From contig NZ_ARYJ01000007.1 in the NCBI RefSeq assembly GCF_000685215.1, forward strand, positions 62,001-126,000: a DNA stretch of 64,000 nucleotides, written 5' to 3'. How positions within the stretch are numbered: position 1 is the first letter of the stretch; each line of letters begins with the position of its first letter. Below, in pieces: positions 8,349-19,411 of this stretch. A program made the translations under genes and the position numbers. The DNA comes from Hyphomonas jannaschiana VP2. GTDB taxonomy: Bacteria > Pseudomonadota > Alphaproteobacteria > Caulobacterales > Hyphomonadaceae. Below the pieces are notes generated by a model, which saw only the letters and a list, made by a program, of their open reading frames with translations, ran no database searches and was not told where the DNA came from.

Positions 8349-10520
8349 ATGGCTGATGGGGGCGCCAAGACGGCGAGACAAATGATGGCTTCGCCCGACC
8401 GGTTTCTGAACCGGGAGCTTTCCTGGCTGGAGTTCAACCGGCGTGTGCTCGAAGAAGCGGCCAATCCGAACCACCCATTGCTGGAACGCCTGCGCTTCCT
8501 CTCGATCTCGGCGAGCAATCTCGATGAGTTCGAGATGGTCCGTTATGCGGGTCTCAGGGAACAGGTCCGCGCAGGTGTGACGAAGCCGAGCCAGGAGGGG
8601 CTGACCCCGGCAGTTCAGGTCGAGCAGATTGAGGAATTGTCGCTCAAACTGATTGCAGAGCAGCTGTCACGATGGCGGCAGTTGAAAGAGGAACTGGAGT
8701 CTGAAAACATCCATGTCCTGTCTGCAGGTGACCTCAGCAAGAAAGATCTTGCGGACCTGGATGCATTTTTCCGTAGTCATATTTTTCCCGTTCTGACGCC
8801 TCTGGCGGTAGACCCGGCGCATCCGTTTCCATTTATCCCCAATCTGGGCTTTTCGGTCGCCCTGGATCTGGTCTCCAGGCATGGCGATGAAGGGCATATC
8901 GGAATTGTGCCTTTGCCGGCGTTTGTCCGCCGTTTCATCCGCCTGCCGAGCAAGCAGAAAGGGCCGCTGCGATTTATCCCGCTGGAAGACGTCATCGGGT
9001 TGTTCATTGGCGACCTTTTCCCGGGATACAAGGAAAAGAGCCGCTGCCTGTTCCGCATCGTGCGCGACAGCGATATTGAAATCGAGGAAGAGGCCGAAGA
9101 CCTCATCCGGGAATTTGAAGTGTTGCTAAAGCAACGCCGGCGTGGACGAATTGTCCGTTTGCGTATGCAATCCAGCGCGCCGCAGCACCTTCGGGAATTC
9201 ATCACGCGGGAAATCGGTGCCGAGAATGCTGACGTCGTCCTCTATGACGGCATTCTGGGCATGGCACAGCTTTCAGAGCTGATTGTCGATGACCGGCCGG
9301 ACCTGAAGTTCCCGCCTTACGACCCGCGGTATCCGGAACGTATCCGTGAAATGGGCGGAGACTGTTTCGCGGCCATCCGGATGAAGGACATCCTGGTCCA
9401 TCATCCGTTTGAAAGTTTTGACGTCGTCGTTGAGTTCATCCGCCAGGCTGCTGCGGATCCGCAGGTCGTCGCCATCAAACAGACGCTTTACCGGACGACG
9501 AATAATTCCCCTATCGTTGCGGCGCTTGTCGAAGCGGCAGAAAACGGCAAGAACGTTACAGCACTGGTCGAAATCAAGGCGCGTTTTGACGAAGAGGCCA
9601 ATCTGAGACTGGCGCGGGATCTTGAGCGGGCCGGCGTGCAGGTCGTGTACGGATTTATTGAGTACAAGACCCACGCTAAAGTGTCTCTGGTCGTCCGGCG
9701 TGAAGGCAGTGAGCTGCGAACCTACACCCATTTCGGTACCGGTAATTATCACCCGGTGAATGCTAAGGTTTATACGGACTTGTCGCTGTTTACCGCAGAC
9801 CCGGCGCTGGGGCGGGACGCAAACCGGCTCTTCAATTTCGTGACCGCTTATCGGGAGCCGCCAGAAGTGGGGCCGGAGCTCGAAAAGATTTCGATGTCGC
9901 CGCTCAATCTCAAATCCGATCTGATCAAAATGATCGAGAAGGAAGCGAGCGCGGCACGGAAGGGAAACCCCAGCGGGATCTGGGCCAAGATGAATTCCCT
10001 TGTGGATGGAGACGTTATTGATGCTCTGTACAAGGCAAGTCAGGCCGGTGTCCCGATTGATCTGGTCGTTCGCGGCATTTGCTGCCTGAGGCCGGGGGTT
10101 GCCGGACTGTCGGACAATATCAGCGTTAAAAGCATTGTCGGACGCTTCCTGGAACATTCGCGTATTCTGTGCTGCGCGAATGGCGAGGCGTTGCCCTCTG
10201 CGAAAGCGAAGGTCTTCATTTCCTCAGCGGACTGGATGCCCCGGAACCTGGACCGCCGCGTTGAGGCACTGGTGCCGGTCGAAAATCCGACGGTACATCG
10301 TCAGGTGATGAACCAGATCATGGTCGCGAACCTGAATGATGAATTGCAGAGCTGGCTGATGCGGGAAGATGGCTCTTACATCCGGGCCAAATCGAGCGGA
10401 GACAGTTCGGGGTTCTCGGCCCACCGGTATTTCATGGACAATCCCAGCCTGTCAGGCCGTGGAAGCGCGCTTGAGGTCAGCCTGCCACCACGATTGCAAC
10501 CGAAAGGGAGCAAAGGCTGA
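8349..10520 (+). CDS. ppk1: Polyphosphate kinase 1
   Basis: A 723-residue PPK1 that polymerises ATP gamma phosphates into polyphosphate. The N-terminal domain starts [20 protein letters not shown] and includes the [10 protein letters not shown] motif; the first phospholipase-D-like domain contains KQTLYRTT and the autophosphorylated histidine region [10 protein letters not shown] near residue 460; the second PLD-like domain contains [10 protein letters not shown] and RFLEHSRI. The length is normal. Stop and start are shared with ppx (TGATG at 10518-10522), a direct coupling of polymer synthesis and degradation genes. Confidence 0.95.
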   Translation: MADGGAKTARQMMASPDRFLNRELSWLEFNRRVLEEAANPNHPLLERLRFLSISASNLDEFEMVRYAGLREQVRAGVTKPSQEGLTPAVQVEQIEELSLKLIAEQLSRWRQLKEELESENIHVLSAGDLSKKDLADLDAFFRSHIFPVLTPLAVDPAHPFPFIPNLGFSVALDLVSRHGDEGHIGIVPLPAFVRRFIRLPSKQKGPLRFIPLEDVIGLFIGDLFPGYKEKSRCLFRIVRDSDIEIEEEAEDLIREFEVLLKQRRRGRIVRLRMQSSAPQHLREFITREIGAENADVVLYDGILGMAQLSELIVDDRPDLKFPPYDPRYPERIREMGGDCFAAIRMKDILVHHPFESFDVVVEFIRQAAADPQVVAIKQTLYRTTNNSPIVAALVEAAENGKNVTALVEIKARFDEEANLRLARDLERAGVQVVYGFIEYKTHAKVSLVVRREGSELRTYTHFGTGNYHPVNAKVYTDLSLFTADPALGRDANRLFNFVTAYREPPEVGPELEKISMSPLNLKSDLIKMIEKEASAARKGNPSGIWAKMNSLVDGDVIDALYKASQAGVPIDLVVRGICCLRPGVAGLSDNISVKSIVGRFLEHSRILCCANGEALPSAKAKVFISSADWMPRNLDRRVEALVPVENPTVHRQVMNQIMVANLNDELQSWLMREDGSYIRAKSSGDSSGFSAHRYFMDNPSLSGRGSALEVSLPPRLQPKGSKG

Positions 10521-12001
10521 TGCCCTTTCCGAATTCGCACAGGGCGGCGATCATCGATATAGGGTCCAATTCAGTGCGCCTCGTGATTTTCGATGTTCTC
10601 GGTGGATCAATCCTGCCGACATTCAATGAAAAGGTCATGGCGGGACTGGGCGTTGGGTTAGCCAAAACAGGCCGGCTTTCCGCCCCCGGACAAGACTCCG
10701 CTCTGTCTGCACTGGCCCGCTACCGTGCCATTCTGAAGGCATTGAATCTCCGGAACTTCCAGGCAGTTGCAACGGCCGCAGTGCGCGCCGCAGAAGACGG
10801 GGCAGACTTCATCCGCAAAGCCAACCGGGTGCTCGGACGGCCGGTGTCTGTGCTCTCGGGCGAAGACGAGGCGCGCCTTTCGGCCCTCGGTGTCGAAGCG
10901 AGCTTTCACGAGCCGCAAGGCGTGATCGGAGACCTTGGCGGATCCAGCCTTGAGTTCATGCAGATTGGGAAAGGCAAGGGAAAAGGCGAAAGCCTGATGC
11001 TGGGTCCATTGTCATTGATGGAGGTTGGCAACGACCCAAAGGATTTGCGGAAGGCCGTCCGGGCTGAGCTGAAGACGTCTGATGTCCTTGCGAGTGCCAA
11101 AGGCCGCTTCTTCGCTGTCGGCGGCGCGTGGCGAACATTTGCCAAGATCAACATGGAGCTGGAGAACTACGCACTGCAGGTTCTTCACGGTTACCAGATG
11201 AACCAGGGCCAGATCGCCCGGACAGCGAAACTCTGCATCGACTCGCTCTCCAACTCGACGTCCCGGTCGATGCTGGAATCTGTCGACAAGCGCCGGGCCA
11301 GGCATATGCCGATTGCGGCAATTGTGCTGGAAGAGCTCTTGTCCATCAGCAAGCTGGATGGTGTGTCCATATCGTCAGCCGGCTTGCGCGAAGGGGTGCT
11401 GACAGACCTTACGGGCGCAGCTGTGTCCGATCCGCTCCTGGATGGCGTGATCGCGTTTATCCGTCTCGATCACAACCAGATTGCCTTCGGGCAGGCGCTT
11501 CATGAGTTCATCGCGCCGGCCTTTGCGCCGGAGGCGGATTTGTTTGGCTCCCCGGCGGCGGATGTCCGGATTGAACAGGCTGCCTGCATGATGTCGGACA
11601 GTGCAGGACGTTTCCATCCGGATCATCGTGCCCAGATGGCGTATGATCAGGCGCTTCGTGCGCCCTATGCCGGCGTCTCCCATGCAGAGCGTGCGATGAT
11701 CGCTTATGCGGTCGGTTGCCGGTATCAGAAGGATTTCAAGCGCCCGGGAGAGTATGTGGGTCTGACGTCTGAACCTCAGGCTGAGCGTGCGAAACAGTTG
11801 GGCAGCGCCATGAGGCTGGGGGCGGTGTTTTCCGGCCGGTCAGGCCCCATCCTGCGGCGGGCCAAGCTGTCACGGGATGGCGACAAGCTGTGCCTGAGCG
11901 TCGGGAAGACAGACAAGGCCATGATTTCCGAAACGGTTTCAAGGCGTCTCGCGCAAACCGCAAATGCGCTGCGCCTCCAGCCGGACATTCGCATCGGATA
12001 G
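10520..12001 (+). CDS. ppx: Exopolyphosphatase, Ppx/GppA family
   Basis: A 493-residue sugar-kinase/actin-fold phosphatase that removes terminal phosphates from polyphosphate and possibly also hydrolyses pppGpp. The N-terminal phosphate-binding loop AIIDIGSNSVRLVIFD and the second loop GDLGGSSLEFMQI are both clear; residues from about 310 on form the HD-like C-terminal domain of long Ppx proteins. Coupling to ppk1 favours Ppx over GppA. It converges on rnd with one base between the stops. Confidence 0.9.
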   Translation: MPFPNSHRAAIIDIGSNSVRLVIFDVLGGSILPTFNEKVMAGLGVGLAKTGRLSAPGQDSALSALARYRAILKALNLRNFQAVATAAVRAAEDGADFIRKANRVLGRPVSVLSGEDEARLSALGVEASFHEPQGVIGDLGGSSLEFMQIGKGKGKGESLMLGPLSLMEVGNDPKDLRKAVRAELKTSDVLASAKGRFFAVGGAWRTFAKINMELENYALQVLHGYQMNQGQIARTAKLCIDSLSNSTSRSMLESVDKRRARHMPIAAIVLEELLSISKLDGVSISSAGLREGVLTDLTGAAVSDPLLDGVIAFIRLDHNQIAFGQALHEFIAPAFAPEADLFGSPAADVRIEQAACMMSDSAGRFHPDHRAQMAYDQALRAPYAGVSHAERAMIAYAVGCRYQKDFKRPGEYVGLTSEPQAERAKQLGSAMRLGAVFSGRSGPILRRAKLSRDGDKLCLSVGKTDKAMISETVSRRLAQTANALRLQPDIRIG

Positions 12002-12002
12002 A

Positions 12003-13169
12003 TCAGACGTCGAACAGCCGAACCTGACCATTTTCAAAAGACACGGCGAGCTTGCCACTCAGCAGCGCCTGCGCCTTGCGTCCGAACATTTCGTAGCGCC
12101 AGCCATGCATGGCGGCGATGTCCTCTGAGGTCTCGCCGCGGGCGATGCGGTCGATGTCTGCGGCGTTCGCGATCAGGCGGGGCACGACGTCATTGTCTTC
12201 CGAAACATGCTTGAGCAGCACTTTCAGCAATTCCGGCGCACCGGCCGGGATCTGGGCATTCTGACGGCGCGGCTCCAGTTCGGGCGCAAACTGGTCCGGA
12301 CTGTCCATTGCGGCCTGTACGGCATCCATCAGGCCTTGCCCGTGTTTGGAACGAATAAACCCGTTCGGCACAGCGCGCAGCTGGTTGTAGTCGTTTTCGC
12401 TGCGGGGCTTCTGGCTGGCGATTTCCTGTATCGCGTCATCCTTGAGGATCCGGCGGCGGGGCTTGTCGAGATCCTGCGCCAATTGCTCGCGCCATGCCGC
12501 CACGGCCACGATCAGGGCGGCATAGTCTTTCTTCTGGGTCCGCAGTTTCAGGCGCTGCCAGGCCTTTGCGGGATCCGTGTCGTATTTCGCCGGATCTTCC
12601 AGATCGGCCATCTCTTCCTGCACCCATGGCAGGCGGCCGCTCGTTTCCAGCTTTTCGTGCATGATGAGGTAGGCGTCGCGCAAATGGGTGACATCGCCCA
12701 GCGCGTAGACCAGCTGTTTCTGGGACAGGGGACGGCGCATCCAGTCGGTAAACTGGCTGGATTTGTCGATCTGGCGTCTCAGGACGCGCTGGACCAGATT
12801 GTCGTAGGAAATTGAATCGCCATAGCCGAGCGCCATGGCCGCGATCTGGGTGTCGAAGATCGGGCCCGGCGGGTGGCCGATCAGGCGATTGAAGATCTCG
12901 ATGTCCTGGCGGGCGGCGTGAAAGACCTTCACGCGGTTGTCCGCGGCGATGAGATTCAGGAATGGACCAATGTCCAGATCTTCCGCCAGAGGGTCGATCA
13001 GGCCTTCAACACCGGGGGCGGATGCCTGGACGAGGCAGAGCTCGGGCCAATAAGTCGTTTCCCGATGAAACTCGGTGTCGACGCAGATAAAATCGCTTTC
13101 GGCCAGCTTTCCGCAGAAATCTTCGAGGGCCGACTGCTCAGTAATGGGAGTCAGGGTGTTGTCAGTCAT
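12003..13169 (-). CDS. rnd: Ribonuclease D
   Basis: A 388-residue 3'-5' exoribonuclease of the DEDD family that trims tRNA and other RNA 3' ends. Exo I is [16 protein letters not shown] (Asp/Glu pair near residue 32), Exo II is [13 protein letters not shown], and Exo III is [12 protein letters not shown]. Two HRDC-like helical regions follow, about 205-285 and 300-375. The gene is convergent with ppx and divergent from aspS across 94 bases. Confidence 0.93.
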   Translation of the reverse strand: MTDNTLTPITEQSALEDFCGKLAESDFICVDTEFHRETTYWPELCLVQASAPGVEGLIDPLAEDLDIGPFLNLIAADNRVKVFHAARQDIEIFNRLIGHPPGPIFDTQIAAMALGYGDSISYDNLVQRVLRRQIDKSSQFTDWMRRPLSQKQLVYALGDVTHLRDAYLIMHEKLETSGRLPWVQEEMADLEDPAKYDTDPAKAWQRLKLRTQKKDYAALIVAVAAWREQLAQDLDKPRRRILKDDAIQEIASQKPRSENDYNQLRAVPNGFIRSKHGQGLMDAVQAAMDSPDQFAPELEPRRQNAQIPAGAPELLKVLLKHVSEDNDVVPRLIANAADIDRIARGETSEDIAAMHGWRYEMFGRKAQALLSGKLAVSFENGQVRLFDV

Positions 13170-13263
13170 CGCGGGCTTGCGTATCGCATCGCCAGAACAA
13201 ATGCGAGAGTCTATTACCTCCCGCAGACATTTACTGGACCGACCCTTTCCGGAGACTGATCCG

Positions 13264-15096
13264 ATGCACGCCTATCGCACCCATACCTGTGGGGAGCTTC
13301 GCAAATCCCACGTTGGCGAAACCGTCAAGCTGTCCGGCTGGCTGCACCGCCGCCGGGAGCATGCCGGGGCCCTGTTTATCGACTTGAGAGACCATTATGG
13401 CCTCACTCAGGTTGTGGTGTACCCGAATGCGTCCTTCTACGAGGACGCAAAGCGTGCAACGGCCGAGAGCGTGCTGACAGTGACCGGCAAGCTCATTGCC
13501 CGCGACGCCGAGGCCGTGAATCCGGAGCTGCCGACGGGTGAAGTGGAGCTTCCGGCAGAATCTCTGATCATCGAAAGCGCGGCAGAGAAGCTGCCGCTGC
13601 CCGTGTTTGCTGAGCCGGACTATCCGGAAGACATTCGCCTGAAGCACCGGTATCTCGACCTGCGCCGCGAGACGCTTCACAAGAACATGACGCTGCGCAG
13701 CAATGTGATCGCCAGCCTGCGCCGCCGGATGATGGAGCAGGGGTTCACCGAGTACCAGACCCCGATCCTGACGGCATCGAGCCCGGAAGGCGCGCGTGAC
13801 TTCCTCGTGCCGTCCCGTCTGCACCCGGGAGAGTTCTACGCCCTTCCGCAGGCACCGCAGCAGTTCAAGCAGCTCCTGATGGTTTCCGGCTTCGATAGAT
13901 ACTTCCAGATCGCGCCGTGTTTCCGGGACGAAGACGCTCGCGCGGATCGCTCACCCGGCGAATTCTACCAGCTCGATATCGAGATGAGCTTCGTCACCCA
14001 GGACGATGTCTTCAATGCGATCGAACCGGTCATGCGCGGCGTGTTCGAGGAATTCGCTGGCTGGGATGACAAGCAGCGGACGGTTCCGGCTGAGCCGTTC
14101 CCGCACATTCCTTATGCCGAAGCCATGGCAAAATATGGTTCCGACAAGCCGGATCTGCGTAACCCGCTCGAATTGTCCGACGTGACCGAGTTCTTCGTGG
14201 ACGAGGAAAAGACCGGCTTCGGCATTTTCGCCAAGATCATCAAAGGTGGCGGCAAAGTCGTCGCCATTCCGGCGCCGAAGGCGGCTGCGGAGAAGTCCCG
14301 CAAATTCTTCGATGACATGGACAAGTGGGCGAAGAAGGAAATGCAGGCGCCGGGTCTTGGCTATGCGCGCCTGAAAGAGGCCGACGGTGGCGGAGTCGAT
14401 AGCCAGGACCCCGCCCTGAAAAGCTTCGCACCGGATCACCTGGCCGCCCTGCTGAAGCATCTGGGGCTTGGGGCCGGAGACGGCGTGTTTTTCTCGGCCG
14501 GCAAGAAAGGCGATGCCTACAAGCTGGCCGGCGCGGCGCGCAACAAGATCGGCGCCGAGCTCGACCTGACTGAGCAGGGCGTGTTCCGCTTCTGCTGGAT
14601 CGTCGACTTCCCGATGTTCGAATATGACGAAGACGCCAAGAAGATCGACTTCAGCCACAACCCGTTCTCGATGCCACAGGGCGGTATGGAGGCGCTGGAA
14701 GCCGCCAGCACGGATGAAGAGATCCTCGACATCAAGGCGTTCCAGTATGACATCGTCTGCAACGGTATCGAGCTGTCGTCGGGCGCCATCCGGAACCACC
14801 GCCCCGAAGTGATGCTGAAAGCGTTCGCGATGGCTGGCTACGGGCCGGAAGTGGTCGAAGCGGAGTTCGGTGGCATGCTCAACGCATTCCGGCACGGCGC
14901 GCCGCCGCACGGCGGGATCGCACCGGGTGTGGACCGGATCGTCATGCTGCTGGCCGATGCCGAGAACATCCGCGATGTCACCTTGTTCCCGATGAACGGC
15001 CAGGCGCGCGACCTGATGATGGGGGCTCCCAGCCCGGTTGACGACAGCCAGCTGCGAGAGCTCAACATCCGGCTCGCGCCTCAGGTGAAGTCGTAG
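13264..15096 (+). CDS. aspS: Aspartyl-tRNA synthetase
   Basis: A 610-residue bacterial-type class II synthetase charging tRNA-Asp. The start at ATG 13264 ([13 protein letters not shown]) fits the family and has GGAG nine bases upstream; the frame stays open upstream only by chance antisense to rnd. An N-terminal OB fold (1-110) binds the anticodon; the catalytic core shows motif 2 as [19 protein letters not shown], the bacterial GAD insertion lies around 300-430, and motif 3 is [17 protein letters not shown]. It is followed by a strong terminator. Whether it also charges tRNA-Asn cannot be read from the sequence alone. Confidence 0.96.
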   Translation: MHAYRTHTCGELRKSHVGETVKLSGWLHRRREHAGALFIDLRDHYGLTQVVVYPNASFYEDAKRATAESVLTVTGKLIARDAEAVNPELPTGEVELPAESLIIESAAEKLPLPVFAEPDYPEDIRLKHRYLDLRRETLHKNMTLRSNVIASLRRRMMEQGFTEYQTPILTASSPEGARDFLVPSRLHPGEFYALPQAPQQFKQLLMVSGFDRYFQIAPCFRDEDARADRSPGEFYQLDIEMSFVTQDDVFNAIEPVMRGVFEEFAGWDDKQRTVPAEPFPHIPYAEAMAKYGSDKPDLRNPLELSDVTEFFVDEEKTGFGIFAKIIKGGGKVVAIPAPKAAAEKSRKFFDDMDKWAKKEMQAPGLGYARLKEADGGGVDSQDPALKSFAPDHLAALLKHLGLGAGDGVFFSAGKKGDAYKLAGAARNKIGAELDLTEQGVFRFCWIVDFPMFEYDEDAKKIDFSHNPFSMPQGGMEALEAASTDEEILDIKAFQYDIVCNGIELSSGAIRNHRPEVMLKAFAMAGYGPEVVEAEFGGMLNAFRHGAPPHGGIAPGVDRIVMLLADAENIRDVTLFPMNGQARDLMMGAPSPVDDSQLRELNIRLAPQVKS

Positions 15097-15103
15097 AAAA
15101 AAC

Positions 15104-15140
15104 AAAGCCCGCGTCGATCTGATCGGCGCGGGCTTTTGAT
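15104..15140 (+). terminator. Rho-independent terminator of aspS
   Basis: AAAGCCCGCG at 15104-15113 pairs with CGCGGGCTTT at 15127-15136, giving a 10-bp stem whose inner CGAT/ATCG can extend it. The T run lies at the end of the stem, eight bases after the aspS stop. Confidence 0.8.
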
Positions 15141-15163
15141 TTGTCAGGTGAGAAGCGCCGGGC

Positions 15164-15880
15164 CTATTCGCAGTCGGGCAGTGTCAGGCCTCGCGGCAAC
15201 AGTGTGCGCTGGGATGCGCATGCGCCATCGAAGTCCGCATCATGCCAGCCGGTCAGCCCCGTCAGGTTTGCGTCGACAAAGCGGACATCCTTGAACGACG
15301 CTCCCTGAGCATTGGCTGCGTCCAGCTTCGTTTGGGACAGGTTCGCACCATTGAAAATGGCGGACATCATGATGGTGCCGCTAAGGTCTGCACCGGTCAG
15401 GTTGGCGCCGGAAAAGTCTGCGCCTTCAAGGGAAGCTGTCGCAAGATTAGCCGCCGCAAAATTGGCCCCGACAAGCATGGCTCTCTGGAGGTTCGTGCCA
15501 ACGAGCACACTTTGCTTGAACTCTGCACCTGACGCCTGAACGGACTGCATGCGGGCATTCACGAGATTGGCGCCGGAAAGCTTCGCTGACGTAAGGACAG
15601 CCGCGCGCATGTCAGCGCCGGTCGCGATGATTCCCTCGAAATTGGTTTCCCGGGCCTGTGTGCCGCGCATGAAAGCATATTCGAGATTCGCTTCGCGATA
15701 GTTCGCGCCGCTGAGCGTCCAGCCGGTCAGGTTGCGTCCGGAAAGGTTGCAGCCGCTGCAGGACCCGACATAGCTGGGGGCCCAGGCGACAGGCTGGCTT
15801 TGTTGGTTGCGCTCCTGTGCCGAGGCCTCGAATGAGGTCACGGTTGCTAGGGCAGCAAGGCTGAACAGAACCCGGATCAT
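15164..15880 (-). CDS. Secreted pentapeptide-repeat protein
   Basis: A 238-residue protein with a signal peptide (MIRVLFSLAALATVTSFEASA, cleaved near residue 21) followed by roughly 30 pentapeptide repeats of the A(D/N)LxX type from about residue 45 to 210, such as LSGAN, LVNAR, LEGAD, FSGAN and LTGAD. These fold as a right-handed quadrilateral beta helix. A CSGC pair near residue 41 and a Cys pair near the C-terminus (CASQ, PDCE) could form disulfides in the periplasm. No function can be assigned; DNA-mimicking pentapeptide proteins such as Qnr are cytosolic, so the export signal argues against that role. Confidence 0.85.
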   Translation of the reverse strand: MIRVLFSLAALATVTSFEASAQERNQQSQPVAWAPSYVGSCSGCNLSGRNLTGWTLSGANYREANLEYAFMRGTQARETNFEGIIATGADMRAAVLTSAKLSGANLVNARMQSVQASGAEFKQSVLVGTNLQRAMLVGANFAAANLATASLEGADFSGANLTGADLSGTIMMSAIFNGANLSQTKLDAANAQGASFKDVRFVDANLTGLTGWHDADFDGACASQRTLLPRGLTLPDCE

Positions 15881-16022
15881 GCCTAATGGGATACAGCGTT
15901 GTTTTGCCGGTCAAAACTGAACAAGCTGTAACCACTGTTTCATTGTGAGATGTGTTGCAGATTTGCCATGACCGGTTGTGGGCCGGATTAACGGCCTTGT
16001 GGGTCACAGAAGAGCCTTGAAA

Positions 16023-18293
16023 CTATTTTTGTTTTCTGGATTCTTCGCCGCAAGTGTCGCACTCGATGTCCCCGTCTTCGCTGATCTCGAAGAGGGTGAA
16101 ACTGCCACAAACCGGGCAGGCGTCACCAAGATAGTCAGGCGCGTTCAATTCTTCGGTTTCCGCCTCTTCCATGGCGCTTTCAGCCGCTTCGGCTTCCTCA
16201 TCGGCGAGCTTCTGGGCGCGTTTCCGGTCAAGAATCACGATGTTGTCCGGCAGCTGGCCGCGTGAGAAACCGCGGGAGATGATCTGCGCCGCTTCTTCGG
16301 TGAATGGCGCAGCCTCTGTCCGGGTCCCGTCCCCCGCGCCCCGGCCAAGGCCGTCATGAGTGACATCGACCTCGGCCAGGTCGTCCCGGCCGAGATAGGA
16401 AACGGCCAGCTCGCGGAAAATATAGTCGAGGATGGAGGTTGCCCGGGTGATCCGGTCGTTCCCGGTGACCGCACCTGCCGGTTCGAACCGCGTGAAGACA
16501 AAGGCGTCGACGAATTCTTCCAGTGGCACGCCATATTGAAGGCCGATTGAGGTTGCGATGGCGAAATTGTTCATCAGGCTCCGGAACGCGGCGCCTTCCT
16601 TGTGCATGTCGATAAAGATCTCACCCAGAGACCCATCCTCGAACTCACCCGTGTGGAGGTATACTTTGTGCCCCCCGACGGAGGCTTTCTGAATGTACCC
16701 TTTCCGGCGGTCGGGCAGGCGGGTGCGGGCAGCGCCGTCGCCGGCCTGGACTGAATGAGAAATAGTTGCCGGAGCATCTGCTTCGGCGGCGAGCTCCTCT
16801 GCAAGCATGGTGATATGCTCCATGCGTTCCTGGACTTCGTCTGAAGGTGGTGCGCGGTAGCCCAGCAACTGGACAGAGAGGCCTGCTTCCAGCGCTGCTT
16901 CGGCCATGTCGAGGCCACCCCGGCCGTCGACTGTGAGCGTCACGTTTCCACCGAGTGCTTTGGCGCAGGCGGCCGCAAAGGCAATTTCCGCTTCTGGGGA
17001 GGCGCCGATCTGCAGGCCGCAATCCGCCATGATTTCCGTTGTGGCATCGCCGTTTTCGCCGGCGATGGTCGTTTCTGCGGCCTGTATGTCTTTTCGCGAG
17101 AAGCCGATCGCGGAGAGAAGGCCCCCGCCATCTGCATCGAACTCTTCCGGGGCCAGTTTGAGGTCGCTGGAAATGATTTCGTCTCCGAGCACCCAGCGTG
17201 AGAAGGCCGCGTTCAGGGGCAAGCCCTCACCGAGGGCTCTTGAAACCTTGTCGAGTGCGGCCTCCGAGAACCCGCGATCCCTTAGCCGGTCGAGCCCGAG
17301 GGCGCGGTCCAGATCCGATTCAGCGGAGGCTGAGATGCGCTCCAGTGCCATGGGCAGGCGTTCCGGCGCGTGGTGAGCGATTCCGAGCCGACCGGCCCGC
17401 GAAAGGGTCGGCGTCTCGTCGCCGTAAGCGAGCACAGTTGCGAGCGGTGCCGTCCCGTGGCTTTCACAGTCCGGCAGAAACGCCCCAAGGTCCGCTATGG
17501 GCAGGACAAGCACATTACAGGTCCGCTTACCGGAGGCTTTCTGAGCCGGGATCCCCAGAACTTTTGCCTGCGCGGCCGGAAACGCTGCCCCCGTCACTCC
17601 GGCGCGAACCAGTGAGCAAAGAGCCGCCGCTGCCGCGGCGCCGTCGGGTGAGGCATAGTCTATTCCGAGGGACATGACAGCGGCAGCCAGACCGGCAATC
17701 ACCACAGATCCGTCCGGCATCTCTTCGCCCGCCGCTTCCAGTGTCTCCCGAAGGTAATCGGCCTCAAGGCCATCCGGGCCTACGGCCATGGCGACATCCA
17801 GAATACGGGCAGCAGAGCCGGCCGCTGGCAGGCTTTCGTGCGTCAGGATGATTTCCGCGCCTTCAAGCAGAGATCCGATCAGCAATTGCTCCAGGACCGG
17901 GTCGAGCGTTTCCGGTTCGAAAACAGCTGGCGGTGGTGCGCCCGCGTTGATGGCGGAGGCGCGAAGCGCGTCTGCGGTTCGCTGAAACCCGCCCGGCTGG
18001 CGCAGGGCCTCTTCCAGCACATCCTGAGGCAATCCTGCCGCAAGGGCTTCTGCAAGGTCGGCATTGCGCGGGGCATCGCCGAATCGTTCGAGAATTTCCG
18101 CTGATGCGAGCTGAGACACGCTAACGAGCGCCGCAGCTGAGCACGCAGCCGTCAAAGTCTTCAGGGATTCGGGGGTGAGTCGTTTTCGGGGCCGTCCTGC
18201 GCCTCTGTAAAGTTCGGAAAGCGTGGTCTGTTCCGACAACAGGCCATCCGATTCGGCGGCCCGCAAGATTTCACTTGCCTGCATCTCGTTCAT
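16023..18293 (-). CDS. NrdJ C-terminal-like TSCPD protein lacking reductase core
   Basis: A 756-residue protein related to the C-terminal part of adenosylcobalamin-dependent (class II) ribonucleotide reductase. Residues from about 530 to 680 ([56 protein letters not shown]) match the NrdJ tail nearly word for word, and the extreme C-terminus has a Cys4 motif CPVC...CDTC like the NrdJ redox tail. The N-terminal 500 residues keep short echoes of the reductase barrel, such as [15 protein letters not shown] and [16 protein letters not shown], but I see no catalytic cysteine loop and no substrate-site motifs. The start is set at ATG 18293, preceded by GGGGAG. It is probably a regulatory or scaffolding paralogue, not an enzyme. 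Confidence 0.7.
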   Translation of the reverse strand: MNEMQASEILRAAESDGLLSEQTTLSELYRGAGRPRKRLTPESLKTLTAACSAAALVSVSQLASAEILERFGDAPRNADLAEALAAGLPQDVLEEALRQPGGFQRTADALRASAINAGAPPPAVFEPETLDPVLEQLLIGSLLEGAEIILTHESLPAAGSAARILDVAMAVGPDGLEADYLRETLEAAGEEMPDGSVVIAGLAAAVMSLGIDYASPDGAAAAAALCSLVRAGVTGAAFPAAQAKVLGIPAQKASGKRTCNVLVLPIADLGAFLPDCESHGTAPLATVLAYGDETPTLSRAGRLGIAHHAPERLPMALERISASAESDLDRALGLDRLRDRGFSEAALDKVSRALGEGLPLNAAFSRWVLGDEIISSDLKLAPEEFDADGGGLLSAIGFSRKDIQAAETTIAGENGDATTEIMADCGLQIGASPEAEIAFAAACAKALGGNVTLTVDGRGGLDMAEAALEAGLSVQLLGYRAPPSDEVQERMEHITMLAEELAAEADAPATISHSVQAGDGAARTRLPDRRKGYIQKASVGGHKVYLHTGEFEDGSLGEIFIDMHKEGAAFRSLMNNFAIATSIGLQYGVPLEEFVDAFVFTRFEPAGAVTGNDRITRATSILDYIFRELAVSYLGRDDLAEVDVTHDGLGRGAGDGTRTEAAPFTEEAAQIISRGFSRGQLPDNIVILDRKRAQKLADEEAEAAESAMEEAETEELNAPDYLGDACPVCGSFTLFEISEDGDIECDTCGEESRKQK

Positions 18294-18363
18294 GCCAACT
18301 CTCCCCAGCGAATCACTTGCACCAGCGTGACTCCTGAGCACGCCCGGGGCAAGCGTCGTACAA

Positions 18364-18395
18364 CAACTCCCAAGTGCTGAGCACACGGGAAGTTG
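18364..18395. promoter_or_regulatory. Imperfect inverted repeat between divergent genes
   Basis: CAACTCCCAAGTGCT and AGCACACGGGAAGTTG form a roughly 15-base dyad with perfect GTGCT-G-AGCAC at its centre. It lies in the 190-base divergent region between the NrdJ-like gene and the NDUFA12 gene, so it could be an operator for either. It does not resemble an NrdR box. No partner site was found elsewhere in the window. Confidence 0.35.
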
Positions 18396-18483
18396 CACCG
18401 CATTGCCTGCGGTGGCGCTATGGATTAGTTGCCCCTGAGCCGCCATATTGCGGCCACCAACTCACGGCAGGACAGGCCACACG

Positions 18484-18876
18484 ATGCTGAAGCAACTCTT
18501 TACCTGGTGGAGCGGTCATACGCTCGGTGCAGCGTTCGATATCGGACGGCGTTCCACATTCGTCGGCACGGACGAATACGGCAACAAATACTATGAAGAG
18601 CGCAAGCCTTCGCTCGAAGGGCGCCGCCGTCGTTACGTCATGTACAAAGGCCTCGCTGAGCCGTCGAAAGTGCCTGCTGACTGGCATGGCTGGCTGCACC
18701 ACACTGTGGATGAGCCGCCGACCAAGTCGCCACTGACACGGCGCGAGTGGGAAACCGATCACAAGCCCAACATGACCGGAACGCCATGGGCGACGAAACC
18801 CAAAGGCAGCCTGTCCACGGGCGGCCACCGCCAGAAGGCGACGGGTGACTATGAGGCGTGGTCTCCCGATGCGTGA
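18484..18876 (+). CDS. Complex I subunit NDUFA12 family
   Basis: A 130-residue homologue of mitochondrial NDUFA12 (B17.2), an accessory subunit on the peripheral arm of alphaproteobacterial NADH:quinone oxidoreductase. The start at ATG 18484 gives MLKQLFTWWSGHTLG, the family N-terminus; the frame is open further upstream. Conserved GTDEYGNKYYE, YVMYKG and DWHGWLHHT stretches are present. It overlaps mlaD by eight bases and heads an apparent operon NDUFA12-mlaD-DUF2155. Confidence 0.92.
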   Translation: MLKQLFTWWSGHTLGAAFDIGRRSTFVGTDEYGNKYYEERKPSLEGRRRRYVMYKGLAEPSKVPADWHGWLHHTVDEPPTKSPLTRREWETDHKPNMTGTPWATKPKGSLSTGGHRQKATGDYEAWSPDA

Positions 18877-19411
18877 GTCGATGTTCGAAACCCTGGTCGG
18901 CGCGGCAGTGATCGCCGTCGCTGGCGTTTTCCTCTGGTTCGCGATTGATCGTGGTGGGGAAGCGTCCGCAGGGCCGGACCGGTATGAACTGACTGCGCGT
19001 TTTAACAATATCAGCGGCATCGAGCGGGGCGCAGATGTGCGTATCGCTGGCGTGAAGGCCGGTGTCGTCAAAGCCATTGAAGGCGACCCGCAACGATTCG
19101 AAGCCGTGATGACGATGAGCCTCGACAAGAAATGGGCGCTGCCGGAAGACACGGATGCGCGGATCTCGACAGATGGCCTGCTCGGTGGCGCGTATGTGGC
19201 CCTGGAACCGGGCGGCAGCTTCGACAATCTGCCACAGGACGGCACCGGTGAAGTCAAATACACGCGCGGCAGCGTCGATCTGCTGACGCTGTTTGCATCC
19301 TTCGCGTCAGGTGGCGGTGGTGGAGACGCCGGAGCGTCAGGTGCGTCGTCATCTGCTGCGGATGATGCCTATCCGGCTGACGACCCCTATCCAGCGGATG
19401 GAGATCAATAA
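18869..19411 (+). CDS. mlaD: MlaD-like phospholipid transport protein
   Basis: A 180-residue MCE-domain protein. One N-terminal membrane helix (about residues 6-26, TLVGAAVIAVAGVFLWFAI) anchors a single periplasmic MCE domain (35-115, with FNNISGIERGADVRIAGVKAG). MlaD hexamers carry phospholipids between the inner membrane MlaFEB transporter and the periplasmic carrier. The C-terminus is a low-complexity Gly/Ser/Asp tail with YPADDPYPADG. No mlaE, F or B is adjacent, so the rest of the system must be elsewhere. Confidence 0.9.
   Translation: MRESMFETLVGAAVIAVAGVFLWFAIDRGGEASAGPDRYELTARFNNISGIERGADVRIAGVKAGVVKAIEGDPQRFEAVMTMSLDKKWALPEDTDARISTDGLLGGAYVALEPGGSFDNLPQDGTGEVKYTRGSVDLLTLFASFASGGGGGDAGASGASSSAADDAYPADDPYPADGDQ

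Noticed and set aside
15412-15700. Short DNA repeats in the pentapeptide gene
   Set aside because: They are the coding repeats of the protein, not an array of spacers; no CRISPR structure was found anywhere in the window.
16481-16496. GGTTCGAACC, T-arm-like sequence
   Set aside because: Lies inside the NrdJ-like coding sequence and lacks acceptor and anticodon arms.
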